A stretch of DNA of 64,000 nucleotides from Pleodorina starrii (Eukaryota > Chlorophyta > Chlorophyceae > Chlamydomonadales > Volvocaceae): assembly GCA_030267565.1 (NCBI GenBank), contig BRXU01000041.1, positions 767,501 through 831,500 of the forward strand, read 5' to 3'. The notes beneath the pieces were generated by a model. It was given only the letters and a program-made list of their open reading frames with translations, was not told where the DNA came from and ran no database searches. The first letter of the stretch is position 1, and each line of letters begins with the position of its first letter. Made by a program: the position numbers and the translations under genes. Positions 10,350 through 20,938 of the stretch are shown here, one piece after another.

Positions 10350-13226
10350 GCCGCCTGGCTGGTCAATGACGACCTCAACGGCGGCGACTGTGTCGTGTTC
10401 GAGGTAACCGACGCCGCGCCGCCTCGGAAGCCCCGCAGCCGCGCCGTTGTGCGGTCTCGCCGCATGAGCAGCCCGGGCAGCAATTCCAGCAATGCGGAAG
10501 ACGCCGGCGGCAGCAGCGACGACGCGGACGATGTGTCATCCGAGCTGGGTACCGGAGCAGTGGCGCTCAGCGCAGTGCGCGCCGCCACCTCCGCCGCGGC
10601 CGCCGCCGCGGCGGCGGCGGCGGCGGCTCCGCCGCCGCCGACGCCACAGCCCGCCGCCTCCGTGGGCCCGGCCGTTGCGGCGCTGGCGGAGGTCACGGCG
10701 CGGAGGCGACGGAGGCAGGAGGCGGAGGCGGCGGGCGGCGGCTCCGCCGCCGCGGCTGCCGCGGCGGCGGCTCCGCCGCCGCCGCCGCCGCATCGCGGCC
10801 GGTCGCATCGCCAGCCGCAGTTTGCAACATTGCAGCGGGAGCCGCTGTATCCCAACTGGCAGGTAGCCGCCCGCCGGGCCGCAATGATGGCGGGCTGTAA
10901 CTCTCGCGGCTGGATCCCTCTGCACTTGCTAGCGCAGTCGCAAGCTCAGGCACTGGCTCAGCAAGCCCAGGCGCAGGCACACACCTGGCTGGCTCTGGCG
11001 AGCTCGCCAAGGCTCCCCGGCGACGCCGCCGATGGAACCTGCGGCGGCGGCGGCGGCGGCGGCGCGCCGACCGCCCCCAACTCGCCGGCGTTGCAGCCGC
11101 CGCAGCACCAGCAACAGCAGCAGGTCTCGTTGTCTGGCTCTACAGCTCCAGCCACAACGCTGCTGCTGCAGTCGGCTGCCGCCGCCGCCGCCGCGGCGGC
11201 GGCGGCGGCGGCCGGCGGCGGCGGCGGCGGATCCAACAGCCGCGCCAGCTCGACGTCCTCGGATCGCGCGCTGAGGCCGACGGGGACGGCGGCGGCGGCG
11301 GCGGCGGCGGCGGGAACCGCTTCGCCGCTGGCTCGCGTAGATAGCTTGACGGGCTCCTCGCCGTTCACATCCCCTGCCGTACTTCTCCAAGTGACCCAGT
11401 CGGCGTTCATGTCGTACGAGCGGGCCGATCGAGACGGCGATCGAGACGGGGCCGACGGCGGCCCACCCGGAGCCCACCGTCTGGGTTCCATTTCGGGTGG
11501 CCTCCGCGGCAGCCGCATGCAAGGACACGTCACAGCGGTGACCAACCCCGCCTATGTCGCCGCCGCCGCGGCGGCGGCGGCGGCGATCGCCGCTGCCGTC
11601 GGCAGCGCGACCGCGCCGTCGGCGGCGGGGACAGGGCCGGGGGCCCCGGCCATGGTGTTGCGGGAGCACAGCCGCCGGCAGCGCCTTTTACAAAACCAGC
11701 CGCCGTCGGGGGAGCCGGAGCCGCCGCCGCCGCCGCCGCCGGCGGCCGACGCGCCCGCTGCGGCGCCCACTCGGATGTCGACGGCTTTCTCCGCTGGCAA
11801 TGCCGCCGCCGCCAGCAGCAGTGGCGGCGGCGGCGGCGGCGCGCCGCTACGGCCCAGCCTTTCGCAGCAGCGCGGGGACGCGACGGGCGGCGGCGCGCCG
11901 CCGCGGACGGCGCCGGCGCCGTCGACCGCGGTGGTAGCTGCCGGGGTGCAGGGACACGCCGTCACGCTGCGCCCGGGCAGTCCGTACCAGTTGCCGTACC
12001 AGGGGAGCCCGTACCATCTCCACCACAGCCTCAGCCAACCGGGCAGCCAACACTCCGGCGCGGCAGGCAGCGATCCAACGGCGCTGTCGCAAGGCGCCAT
12101 GGCGGCGGCGGCGGCGGCCGCGGCGGCGGGCCCGACGCTCTTGTCGGTGCCTGCCACCGCGGCCGCTGCCGCACCAGGCGGGGCGTCCCCCGGCCCCGCC
12201 CCAACTCTCTCCTGGCCCGGACCGCCGGGCTGCTCGCAACAAGGCGGCGGCCCTCAGTACCAGCATCAGCACAGATACGGCGGCGCCATTAGCCACAGCG
12301 CAAGCCAGCCGCTGCCGCCGCCGCCGCAGCAGCAGCAGGGGCAGCAGCTGCCTCCGAGTCGCGGCGGGGTCGGGCCGGGCTCGCGGCCCCGGCGGCCGAG
12401 CCTGACGACGGAATTCGGGAACGCGCGTGCGCCGATGCAGCACAGGCCGACCGACGGGTGGACACCGCTGACGCCCGAGGGCGGCGCTGGCGGCGGCGGC
12501 GGCAGTGGCAGCGGCGGCGGCGGCGGCAGGGCCCGTGACCGGGACATTCCGTTGTCCGCCAGCGCTCCCCACTTGGCGGGATCGTGGGCGGCGGCAACCG
12601 CCGGCGCTTCCGATGCGGCGGCGGGGACTGCCGCCGCCGCCGCCACGGCAGTTGGTCAGCAAGGGCAGCAACCTCAGCAACCTCAGCAGCAGCAGCAGGG
12701 GGGTCTGCAGGAAGGGCCAGCGCCGGCTGCGGGGTCAGCGGCCGCCTGCCAGGCGAGCGCTGGAGGGGCTGCTGGTGGCGGCGGAGGCGGCGGAGTGTCG
12801 GGCGGTCTGCCGGTTCGTCCCGGAAGCAGCGCCGTGCTGACGAGGCCTATCAGCACACCATCCGGTGGCGGCGGCGGCGGCGGCGGGCCGGGCACGCCTG
12901 GCGGCGGCGGCGGCAGCGGCGGCGCCACCGCCTGGCTCAACGGCGGCGTCAGCGTGTTGCAGGCGCTGGCGTCAGCTACCGACAGCTCAAGCCACCACCA
13001 CGGCCACGGCCACCATCACCACCACCACCGTCACCACGGCCACCACCGGCCTCCTAAAACGGCGCTCTCCAGCGGGACGCAAGGCTCTGGCGGAGGCGCG
13101 GCGGCGGCGGCGGCTGCGGGGGCGGCGGCGGGGGCGGGGGCGGCGGCCTTCTTCAGCATGGCGCCCGGCATGCGGCACGCCGCCGGCATGCATCGGCAGT
13201 ACGGCCGGGGCGGCAGGGTGCCCTGA
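10350..13226 (+). CDS. Large low-complexity protein, 3' exon, with possible partial B3-like segment
   Basis: The coding frame opens after an acceptor-like CCATACCCGCAG and runs 958 codons to TGA. It begins AAWLVNDDLNGGDCVVFEV, which resembles the second half of a plant B3 DNA-binding domain (N-x-L-x-x-GD-x-x-x-F-E). The B3 first half would lie in an upstream exon I could not place. Basic RKPRSRAVVRSRR follows, then an acidic-Ser stretch (SSDDADDVSSE). The rest is runs of Ala, Gly, Pro and Gln and a His-rich tract near the C-terminus. Islands of normal sequence occur, such as EPLYPNWQVAARRAAMMAG and FTSPAVLLQVTQSAF. Third positions are strongly G/C. The frame without stops supports coding, though alanine-rich GC DNA can stay open by chance. 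A conservative internal start would be the ATG at about 10465. Confidence 0.5.
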   Translation, partial: AAWLVNDDLNGGDCVVFEVTDAAPPRKPRSRAVVRSRRMSSPGSNSSNAEDAGGSSDDADDVSSELGTGAVALSAVRAATSAAAAAAAAAAAAPPPPTPQPAASVGPAVAALAEVTARRRRRQEAEAAGGGSAAAAAAAAAPPPPPPHRGRSHRQPQFATLQREPLYPNWQVAARRAAMMAGCNSRGWIPLHLLAQSQAQALAQQAQAQAHTWLALASSPRLPGDAADGTCGGGGGGGAPTAPNSPALQPPQHQQQQQVSLSGSTAPATTLLLQSAAAAAAAAAAAAAGGGGGGSNSRASSTSSDRALRPTGTAAAAAAAAGTASPLARVDSLTGSSPFTSPAVLLQVTQSAFMSYERADRDGDRDGADGGPPGAHRLGSISGGLRGSRMQGHVTAVTNPAYVAAAAAAAAAIAAAVGSATAPSAAGTGPGAPAMVLREHSRRQRLLQNQPPSGEPEPPPPPPPAADAPAAAPTRMSTAFSAGNAAAASSSGGGGGGAPLRPSLSQQRGDATGGGAPPRTAPAPSTAVVAAGVQGHAVTLRPGSPYQLPYQGSPYHLHHSLSQPGSQHSGAAGSDPTALSQGAMAAAAAAAAAGPTLLSVPATAAAAAPGGASPGPAPTLSWPGPPGCSQQGGGPQYQHQHRYGGAISHSASQPLPPPPQQQQGQQLPPSRGGVGPGSRPRRPSLTTEFGNARAPMQHRPTDGWTPLTPEGGAGGGGGSGSGGGGGRARDRDIPLSASAPHLAGSWAAATAGASDAAAGTAAAAATAVGQQGQQPQQPQQQQQGGLQEGPAPAAGSAAACQASAGGAAGGGGGGGVSGGLPVRPGSSAVLTRPISTPSGGGGGGGGPGTPGGGGGSGGATAWLNGGVSVLQALASATDSSSHHHGHGHHHHHHRHHGHHRPPKTALSSGTQGSGGGAAAAAAAGAAAGAGAAAFFSMAPGMRHAAGMHRQYGRGGRVP

Positions 13227-13435
13227 CGGCGGCGAACAGCACCGACCCACGGGTCGGCGGATATCCACCCGCGGGTGGTTGACTGCGAATGGCGGAATGG
13301 TGCATAACAGCAGTGCATCATAAGCATGGCGACCATTGTTAAACCAATCGATGGTTGGGTTTGACGACGCACAGCGGCCCGTGGGTCGGTGCTGGTGCGT
13401 GTGTGCCGGCGTCCATCAGCCTTCGTTGCGTCCAT

Positions 13436-13518
13436 CGGCGGCGCTGGCGCCCATCGGCGCGCTGGCGCCCATCGGCGGCGCTGGCGCCCATCGGCGGCGC
13501 TGGCGCCCATCGGCGGCG
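13436..13518. repeat. 19-bp minisatellite
   Basis: About four copies of GCCCATCGGCGGCGCTGGC, some lacking the GGC insert, lie just downstream of the low-complexity coding region. Confidence 0.85.
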
Positions 13519-14407
13519 CTGTTCCGCTACCGCTGTCGCCGCGTGTGAAGTGGCGGCAACTGCGCTGCCGCCGTTACTCGGTGTGGGTCTGCGGGGAGGG
13601 GCGCGGAGCGGCACGAGTGTGCATGTGCGTGTGCGGCGAGAGCGCGGTCGAGTTGCGGCACGGAGAGCAAAGGGGTCGAAGAGGACGAGAACGGGGGCGA
13701 TGGCTCTCGGCAGAGACGGGGGGTTGTTGGTGCAGCAAGGGCCAGACGTGGGGACGGGGGCGGAGGGTGAAGGGAGGGCGCGCCGGCGGGGGAAGGGAGG
13801 GCGCTGCGCGGGTGGGTGCGGAACGGAGGCGCGGGGCACAGAAGGACGGCGGGCACGGGCACGGGCACGGGCACGCGGGTTGGGAGGGAGAAGGGAGAAG
13901 TACGAGCCGCGCGCGGGAAGGGAGGAGAGGACTCTCATTGCACGGAAGTGGCGGTTGGAGGTTGGTTCGTTGCAAGGACTGGCAATCGTTGTGGCCCGTC
14001 GCGTTGTGACGCGTGTTGGTTCCGGTTGGCATCTCGGCGCACGGTCGGGTCCTTGGGAAAGTTGGGATGGGGATGGGGACGTTTTTGGGAGCTTGGGCCG
14101 TTCCGAGGGAAACGGGGATTGCGCATGGGTTTGCAATGTGGTAGCTCCCGTGCTCGCCAGCCCTTGAGGACTCGGTTGTGACAAGATTGGGCGCCAACGG
14201 GGTCGCGGCGGTAATAGTAGTAGTTGTGAGAGTAGTAGTAGTAGTTGTCATAATGGTTGTAGTGATGGCCATGTGTTTTGGTAGTTGTGTAGTCGTTCGC
14301 AGGCGTTCGCAAATGTTGTGTTGATGGTGGTGTGTGGTTGGTTGCTACAGTGGGCGCGCGGAAGGGCTGATGAGCTGGCGGCGCGGAAGCGTTGCGAACC
14401 AGGCACG

Positions 14408-14410
14408 ACG

Positions 14411-14443
<33 letters not shown>

Positions 14444-14465
14444 GCGTGCGTGTGTGCGCGCGTGC
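14408..14465. repeat. (GTGC)n microsatellite
   Basis: GTGC tetranucleotides grade into GTGTGCGC. The frames translate as Cys/Val/Arg or Thr/His/Ala repeats. Confidence 0.85.
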
Positions 14466-15769
14466 GTGTGTACGGTATATTACTCGAGGTGATGCCTCCG
14501 AGTAGTACAAGGTAGTTTGAAAGCTGTTTGCGCCGCAACGTGCGCGCATGAGCCTTCCTGGAGTAAATAAATAGGACTAGTCTAGGACAGCATAGGAGTC
14601 GGTTTTGCGCCATTGGCGGTTTGCCGCGGTTTGTGGCGGCTCTGCAGTTGAAAGAAGAGATCTGTCCGGCACTCGTACGACACGGTACGACACTGGAGCG
14701 CCCGGAATGAAAGCACGGTTTGCGCTGCGCTGTTGATGGAGGGCTGGTGGCGCTGTCGGAGCCGCAAGGGGTGACACTCGGGAGGGGATGCGGTGAGGAA
14801 ATCGCGATTGCGGTACCGTTGCCGCAATCGCGATTACCGGTACTTGTACTTGCGGGTTGGGACTGCGTGGCTCGTATGGACTGGGTGGTTGATGTATCGG
14901 ACGGGGATTGAAGGAGGGATTTGATGGGGGGTGGGGTTGCCATCGGCGAAAGGTAAAGGGAGCGGTGAGGGCATGGTGGTGGAGGATGGCTGCGTAGGAT
15001 ATGGAGGCGGGAGCGGTGCGCTTGTGTGTGTGTGTGTGCGGGGGGGGGGGGCCTGGGGGGCTTGAGGAGTGCGGAATGGCTCCAAGGGGTGCGCGACGAG
15101 GTGAGGTGCACATGTGGAGTTGTGGACAGTCCTCGCTCGAGCGTGTGAGCTCACAGCATATATGGGCCATAAGGGGCTGTGCATTGTGGCATGGTGGTCC
15201 GTTGTTATGACAACCGTTGCTGGGTCCGTTGTGGGTTCGTTGTTTGGATTGCTGCCCAGTTTGCGCTGCATGACCCGGAGCATGTGCGTGTGTGCATTAC
15301 AATGGTGCAAGCGGCAGGAGCGGCCAGCAGGCCGCGGCAGTTGCCTGGATGGGGTACGGGAATGCCCGTTCGTCAAGCGCGCTGCGGTTGCCTTTCCAAG
15401 CTACGTAGTTTGAGAAATGGAAATGGAAATAAGGCGTGACCGGCGCATGGGCGGTGTAACGCATCAGGGCGGCGCCGTAGAGGTGCGCTGTCTTCGCAAA
15501 TGGCTTCAGAGCGCGTATGCCGTTCGGTTCGCTGTAACAACTCCCTTCAATTGAACGCGTAACTTCGTGAGATCTAGTTACCGATTTTGGTTCTAAGAAC
15601 CAAAAGAGGTTTATGTCCCTAGGTACTGCGTGGGACCCAGTACATGGGACCCGTACAGCGGTAAAAAGCAGTACCAGGAAGGTACGCGCAACGCGAAAAT
15701 GCCTTGGGCGAGCTCACTACACACTGCCGACGACCGTAGAGGAGACGGAACAGGATGAGGAATGGAAAA

Positions 15770-15880
15770 CACAAAAAAGGCCGGCCCGGGCAGGGCTGGG
15801 CGACATAATCGCCCCCGTGACGACCAAAACTGAAACGTCCACCAACGCCCAACATAACGCGACCGCGTCTGAGAAATTAA
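15770..15880 (+). repeat. LINE 5' tandem unit, first copy
   Basis: Matches the unit at 16030-16140 about 258 bp downstream. Both contain CAGGGCTGGGCGACAT followed by similar GACxACCAAAAC and CCAACGxCC words. Translated, both give PGRAGLGDI then T-x-KT and HN-x-TA. Confidence 0.7.
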
Positions 15881-16029
15881 CGCACAGAAGTAGTGGACAT
15901 GCTGTCATGTGCAGCCATGTCCATGTCCACTAGAGCAGACCTTGGGCAAGGGCAATGAAAGTTGGGAACGAGCGGGACAGCGAAACGTGTAATAATTTGA
16001 TGTAACGAGTATGATTACAGGAATTATAA

Positions 16030-16140
16030 CAGATGGCTCACAAACCGCCGGGCAGGGCAGGGCTGGGCGACATCTTGGCCCTCATGACTGCCAAAACGGC
16101 AACGGCCGCCAACGACCATCACAACAGCACAGCACTTGCC
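16030..16140 (+). repeat. LINE 5' tandem unit, second copy
   Basis: Diverged copy of the unit at 15770-15880. The shared protein-level pattern suggests that the repeated part was once coding (ORF1 N-terminus) or that the start region was duplicated. Confidence 0.7.
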
Positions 16141-16271
16141 AGGGCGAGACACCACGTTCCAGTATCGCAACAACATAAGTGCGTCCGCGAACTGCCACTG
16201 GCCGACCTCTTCGGCCGCGGCAAACGCGAAATTTCGACCGTAATGCAAATTCCTAGATAGGATAGGCCATC

Positions 16272-17918
16272 ATGGCTGAAAACGGACGGGCGCGGACCTC
16301 CGCGCCCCAACGACGTACAAATGGACAGGCGACAGTTCAGCAACTCGCTCACAGCCACATCGGCCCCATGCTGAGAGATAATCCGAAGATCCTCGCGATG
16401 TCCTCCACCCCGCGGCGCACATGGGACAAGACGGGTTTCCAGAAGCCGGCGCCTCACCTGGACATACAGCAGGCTCACGCCCAAAGATCGGGGGGACCAT
16501 TCATCTTGCCTTGCAAACGGCCGCCACGGACGGAGCTGGCGCGCCAGATGCAGCAGCTGCAGCAGTTGCAATAGCAACACCAAGCCGCCCAGACCGCAGC
16601 TGCCCCGGCCCAGCCAGGCCCCTCGAGCGGGGTGCCGCCACCGTACGCTGCGGCCGTACAGCGGACCAGATAGATGGGGCCCGGAGCCCGAGATGGGAGC
16701 AGGAATACAGCACGCACCCATGGGGGTGGGCATCACGCCCGGCATGACCCCACGCATTCCACCCCCACCCACGCCTCTGGCATCAGCCAACATCACTGCC
16801 ATTGCAGCCGGAGCAGACACATGGGCCGCCATGGCGGCCGCGGCACCCAGGCTTCCCAACTCCATGTGGGCAAACCAGGCAGCTGCTGCAGCGAGCCAGG
16901 GCCCCACCGGTCACCGTGACCGTAAGTAGTACAACGATTTACCCCCAGCAAGCCCCGCCGCCGCAGCAGGCCCCACCGCCACCGCGGACACAGCCGCCAC
17001 TGCGGGCACCATCCCTGCCTCGGGCCCCGCCATCGAGGCAGGCCCCACCGCCGCCGTGGGTGCCGCCGCCGCCACCAGCCCCACAGCTGCAGGCCCAGCC
17101 ACCAGTGCAGGCCCAGATGCAACGGCTGCCGACCCCGCCGCCGCCGCCGCAGGCCCAGCAAACGTATACAAACCCCACCACCGTCACCGACTTAACAGCC
17201 GCAGCTGCCATCGGCCCCACAGCCGGACCCCACGATGGCGGCAACCCAACCAGGGGTGCAGGCACAGGCGACTCCATGCATGGCGACGAAACAGGACACC
17301 GACACCTGGATGGAGGCGGCCACCACGTACGTCCACAGCAGCGGTGCGGTGGCAGCAGCCGCAGGAGCGAGACCCATCGGCCGCCGCAGCCGCTACAGCC
17401 CCCGCTTTCTGGTTCAAGTCAGGTCTTACGGGGGCAGGCAGCAGGCGAAAGGCTACCGGGAGCAAAGCCAGGCAGCGGCCGCAACAGGAGCGCACACAGC
17501 CCGACCAGGGCCCAGCAGGCCCCGAGGCCCCAAAGCGGAAGCGGCAACGGCTCGAGCATCTGTCCGAAAAGGAGCGAGCCGAGCGGAACAAGGCGCAAAG
17601 AAAAAAAGGCCCTGGGGGCCCGCAAGAAGAACATGGAGGAGCGGAAGGCTCAGCAGGCAGCAGATAGAGGAGGCCACGGCGCAGTTGACCGCAATGCTGG
17701 CGACCGGCAGCCAGGCCAAGCCTTCGGACGGATCACAGATCCCCAGCCTGCAGCGGGTGCAGACTCCTCCACCGTCAAACGTCAAACCCCACACCCAGCA
17801 CGAAGTTGCCCAACGAGGCCGGCAGCAGCTGAACCTTCCGCTCCTCGGGCCAGCATCAAGGCAGGAGGACGAGGAGGAGGAAGAACACACCCCCACCGCC
17901 ATGGAGGCGGAGCACTGA
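16272..17918 (+). pseudogene. LINE ORF1-like (gag-like) pseudogene
   Basis: The reading begins MAENGRARTSAPQRRTNG and hits a stop after about 100 codons (QMQQLQQLQ*). It then continues in other frames as Pro/Ala/Gln-rich sequence. A charged, probably coiled-coil segment (RLEHLSEKERAERNKAQRKK) passes through at least two frames before the frame ending EEEEEHTPTAMEAEH at 17918. Such basic, Gln/Pro-rich first ORFs are usual for algal L1-type elements and would bind the element RNA. The frame changes show decay. Confidence 0.65.
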
Positions 17919-17989
17919 AATTACGTAGGTGCCAATCAGGGGGACGAGAAGAATGCAGCAGCGGAATGCTGTGCAAGGCCATCCACTCC

Positions 17990-18790
17990 GGATCGCCACG
18001 CACAACATGCATGGGCTGATGGCGTGACATGGGAACCGTCTTCAGGCAGCAGTATATATGGCAGTAGGCAGATCTGCGTCTGGATGTGGTGTCTCTACAG
18101 GAGACCCACCATACCAACATCCAGCACCAGTGCCTCTTTAAGCGGACCTACGCCATGCAGCAATGCTGCAGGGGCATACCCAAGGTTGGCACGTAGCGGC
18201 GCACTCGCGGTCTGGCTCGACCCATGCGGCGGGGGTCCTCATCCTCGTGCGTCAGGGGCTCGCGGCCGCCCTGGAGCCGCCACCGGCCGCAACCCTCCCT
18301 GCATGCGCGTGGGGCCGGTTCACCGAGTGTGTGCTCCGTTTGGGGGGCCACTGCCTGCATATCTGCAACGCCTACCTCCCCACGGGTCCACCACAGCGGC
18401 AGCGGATACACGGCGCCTTTTATTCAGCCTTTTGTTCGGCAACATCCTGGCTGCTGCCACAGCGACGCGTGCTACAGCTGCAGACAACGACACCACCCTC
18501 ATCTGAGCGGGCGACTTTAACTTTGTAAAGGACCCGGAGCGGGAATCGTCAGGGGGCCCAGGGGGGACGGGCCGATAGCGGACATGAGACGGCAGGCGGG
18601 CCCCGCCATGGTTGACACCCACCGACACCTCCACCCCCTGCGCCACGACTTCACCCACCTGTACCGCACCCCCACCCCGGGGGGCTCCCGCCTCGACCGC
18701 ATCTACTTCATCCAACCCATGCTGACGTACATATGCCACACCGCCATCACCTTCCACACACCGTCAGACCACAGGGTCGCGGCACTGCAT
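17990..18790 (+). pseudogene. LINE AP-type endonuclease pseudogene (EEP fold)
   Basis: Endonuclease motifs occur in order but not in one frame: IATHNMHGLM near 17992, LDVVSLQETHHTN near 18080 (the conserved QE-x-H), AAGVLILV with FTECVLRLGGHCLHICNAYLP near 18230-18375, AGDFNFV near 18507 directly after an in-frame TGA (18504-18506), then SRLDRIYFIQP and the terminal SDHR near 18690-18775. At least two frame changes and one stop separate them. The enzyme would nick target DNA during retrotransposition. Confidence 0.8.
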
Positions 18791-19148
18791 CTGCTGCCAC
18801 GCCGAAGTGAGGAGCGGGGCCCAGGCATCCGCCGTACCCGCCTGGCCCAGCCACCACCCTCCAGCAGGGAGCAGCCTGGCACGCGTGGGCCCGTGAGCAC
18901 CTCGACCCAGCCGCGACCCCAGCCCAACTGCAGGACACGGACGCCACCCTTGCAGCTCTGGGGGGCCTGCATAACGATATCGGCCCGGCCTGGCTGGAGT
19001 CAGCCTGTATGGTGGAGACCAGGCTACGGCAGCAGCGGCGGCAGCAGGCGGAGGCGGAAGGCCCCCAGCAGTAGCAACAGCAACCGCCGGCACTGCCACC
19101 GCCAAACTGTGTGCAGGTGATGGCCATGATCGTCGCGCGACTGGGCGG

Positions 19149-19206
19149 CTGCAGTGCCACTGCGCCGCCTGACGGATGCAGTGCCACTGCGCCGCCTGAC
19201 GGCCAG
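19149..19206 (+). repeat. 27-bp tandem duplication at the LINE deletion junction
   Basis: Two adjacent copies of a 27-bp unit beginning GCAGTGCCACTGCGCCGCC. The unit sits where the endonuclease linker stops and the C-terminal domain resumes, exactly where the reverse transcriptase should begin. Confidence 0.8.
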
Positions 19207-19880
19207 CCAGGCGACACAACTGAAGGACGGGCCTGCCAGCGAGCGGCGAGTGGGTCTGATCACCGAGTTTGTGCGGGAGGCCCTGAGCACGCCGGAGAAC
19301 CCGGTGTTGCCCGACCTCGCCACCGAGCCCAGCCGCTTACGGGCAACCCAGGCACGCCCGTGGTTTGGAGTGCGCTGGGAGAATGACAACATGGAGATCA
19401 AGTGGCGCCTTGCGGTGGACGGTGTGCCCCTGCCCGGCAACACGCACCCGGCCAACACGCACCTGGCCCTAAGCCGTGCGGGTGCGAGTGCATATTGGGG
19501 ATAATGAATGCTATTTTCATATGCTGCGTGAGGACGGAGGTTGGGGGCGTCACCTTTTTGATCTGGGAAAGGGGTCGGCACTGGGAGAGGGCGTTCTCAC
19601 CTTTGCATGGGCACTGGGTTTTTACGGCTTTCCTTGGGGCGTGGTGCTGGGCGGCAGTGTACGTACAGCTGTGGGTTGCGCTTGCTAGCGCACCAATGCA
19701 CGCCAGTCATGCAACACTCCAACGGAGCGTACAATACACTTGCAATCACTGTGCTTGCTTCGCCTGCCTCTCCTACTCCCGACTGCCGCTCGCCAACCCT
19801 GATGGAGCCCGCTTTTTAGCTGCACGTTGTCGCGCGGACGTGGCGGATGTGTTTGGCCTTGCAAGCATCCGTGTTTAGGA
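19160..19880 (+). pseudogene. LINE ORF2 C-terminal remnant
   Basis: One frame (to 19504) reads SERRVGLITEFVREALS, RPWFGVRWEN and KWRLAVDGVPLPGNTH. A second frame supplies PCGCEC, a probable zinc-binding motif of L1-type C-termini. A third (about 19780-19878) ends ARFLAARCRADVADVFGL. These are the end portions of an ORF2 polyprotein without its polymerase. Confidence 0.65.
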
Positions 19881-19900
19881 CGTGGTTTTGGAGCCATGCC

Positions 19901-20938
19901 CTGACCGCGCATGAACCTCCTGAATAAAGGGCAACTGACTACCCAGGACTACCTACCTCTCCCTATTTCCGATGCCTCGGCTAGTGCGTTGGTTCCGCTC
20001 TCCCCTGCGTGCAAGCGTGCGAACGGCGCCTAACGGCGCGGCGTCGAAGCTGCGTCAGCATGTCGTGTCCCGTGATCGAAATCGATCTCGTTTTTGCATA
20101 GATTGCCATGAGGGCAATGCTGATCACATCCAAATGCACAGGAAAAGTTTTTAACGCGCCGTCCCTTTCGACGCGCCAAGTAAGCAATGACCCGCAATCG
20201 TCATTGCGGGACACAAGGTTTTGCTGGAATTGTGGAGTAGAATAATAATCCTGATTTGTAGTCCTGGAAACCGAACTCCGTTGGTGTGCCTTGCGCGGGC
20301 CACTAATTGCCGTACGTTCAATGTACATCACTTCGCCTGAATCGTGAGCAGCTTCCAATGCAGTTAATAAGATCTTATACTTTATAACCTTCCTGTATAA
20401 AATCTTCCCTGTATAGCATTTTCGTTCAGGGCCGACAGGCCTAACCTCTGGCGACACTGGTTACATTTCGTAACGTGACGCAAGGGGCGCGTGTAACGTT
20501 CTGCGGGCATAGCCTTGAAGTAGATTTTCCACCGGTGGCTTGAAACTTGAAACTTCGGCGCGCCGGCTCTCCAATAAGGTTAACCCGCAGCTGCGCTTTG
20601 CGCCGCAACATGAGTATTTGCCGAGAATAAATTATTGGACCTTTGTATCTGCTTAACATGAAAACAGGCGCTCTCAAGGCTGATGTTGAGGTGAGAGATG
20701 CGTACCTCTAACGTCCGAGGAGCACTTGCTAGTTGAAGTTAGGATAGGTTTAATCAGTGCATTGCGCCCATTCGCTTTTTACTTTGCTACCTGGGGCTTC
20801 TATGCGATGATAAGTGTCTGGTTGCTCGAGCGCTTCGGGTCTCGTTATGCGCGTCGGGTCGGGACCCATACCTCTTGTCGCCCACGAACCTCCACGAAAA
20901 TCGTGTGCATCCTTCAGGAGCAATCGGATCTGGACATA
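19901..20938. other. Spacer and probable 5' flank of the next plus-strand gene
   Basis: No conserved frame. An acceptor-like TGCATCCTTCAG lies about 20 nt before the ATG at 20939, so a 5' non-coding exon may be present upstream. An in-frame extension to about 20726 is open but looks unlike the protein that follows. Confidence 0.45.

Larger units (their letters stand above)
13227..15610. other. Non-coding spacer with tandem repeats
   Basis: This is the 3' flank of the upstream low-complexity gene. A GCCCATCGGCGGCGCTGGC tandem repeat lies at about 13436-13518, and a GTGC tetranucleotide run at about 14410-14465. TGTAA occurs at 15455 and again near 15531. No exon is supported on either strand. 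Confidence 0.55.
15610..19900 (+). mobile_element. Decayed LINE (L1-like, AP-endonuclease type) lacking a reverse transcriptase core
   Basis: In order: tandem 5' units (about 15770-16140), a Gln/Pro/Ala-rich ORF1-like region (16272-17918) broken by frameshifts and a stop, an AP-type endonuclease spread over several frames (about 17990-18790), and the family linker (AWHAWAREHLDP). Next, after a short tandem duplication, comes the C-terminal part (about 19160-19880) with KWRLAVDGVPLPGNTH, a PCGCEC zinc-binding motif in another frame, and ARCRADVADVF. The 800-900 codon reverse transcriptase expected between linker and C-terminus is absent, so the copy cannot move by itself. Boundaries are approximate; I saw no clear target-site duplication or poly(A) tail. 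Confidence 0.82.
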
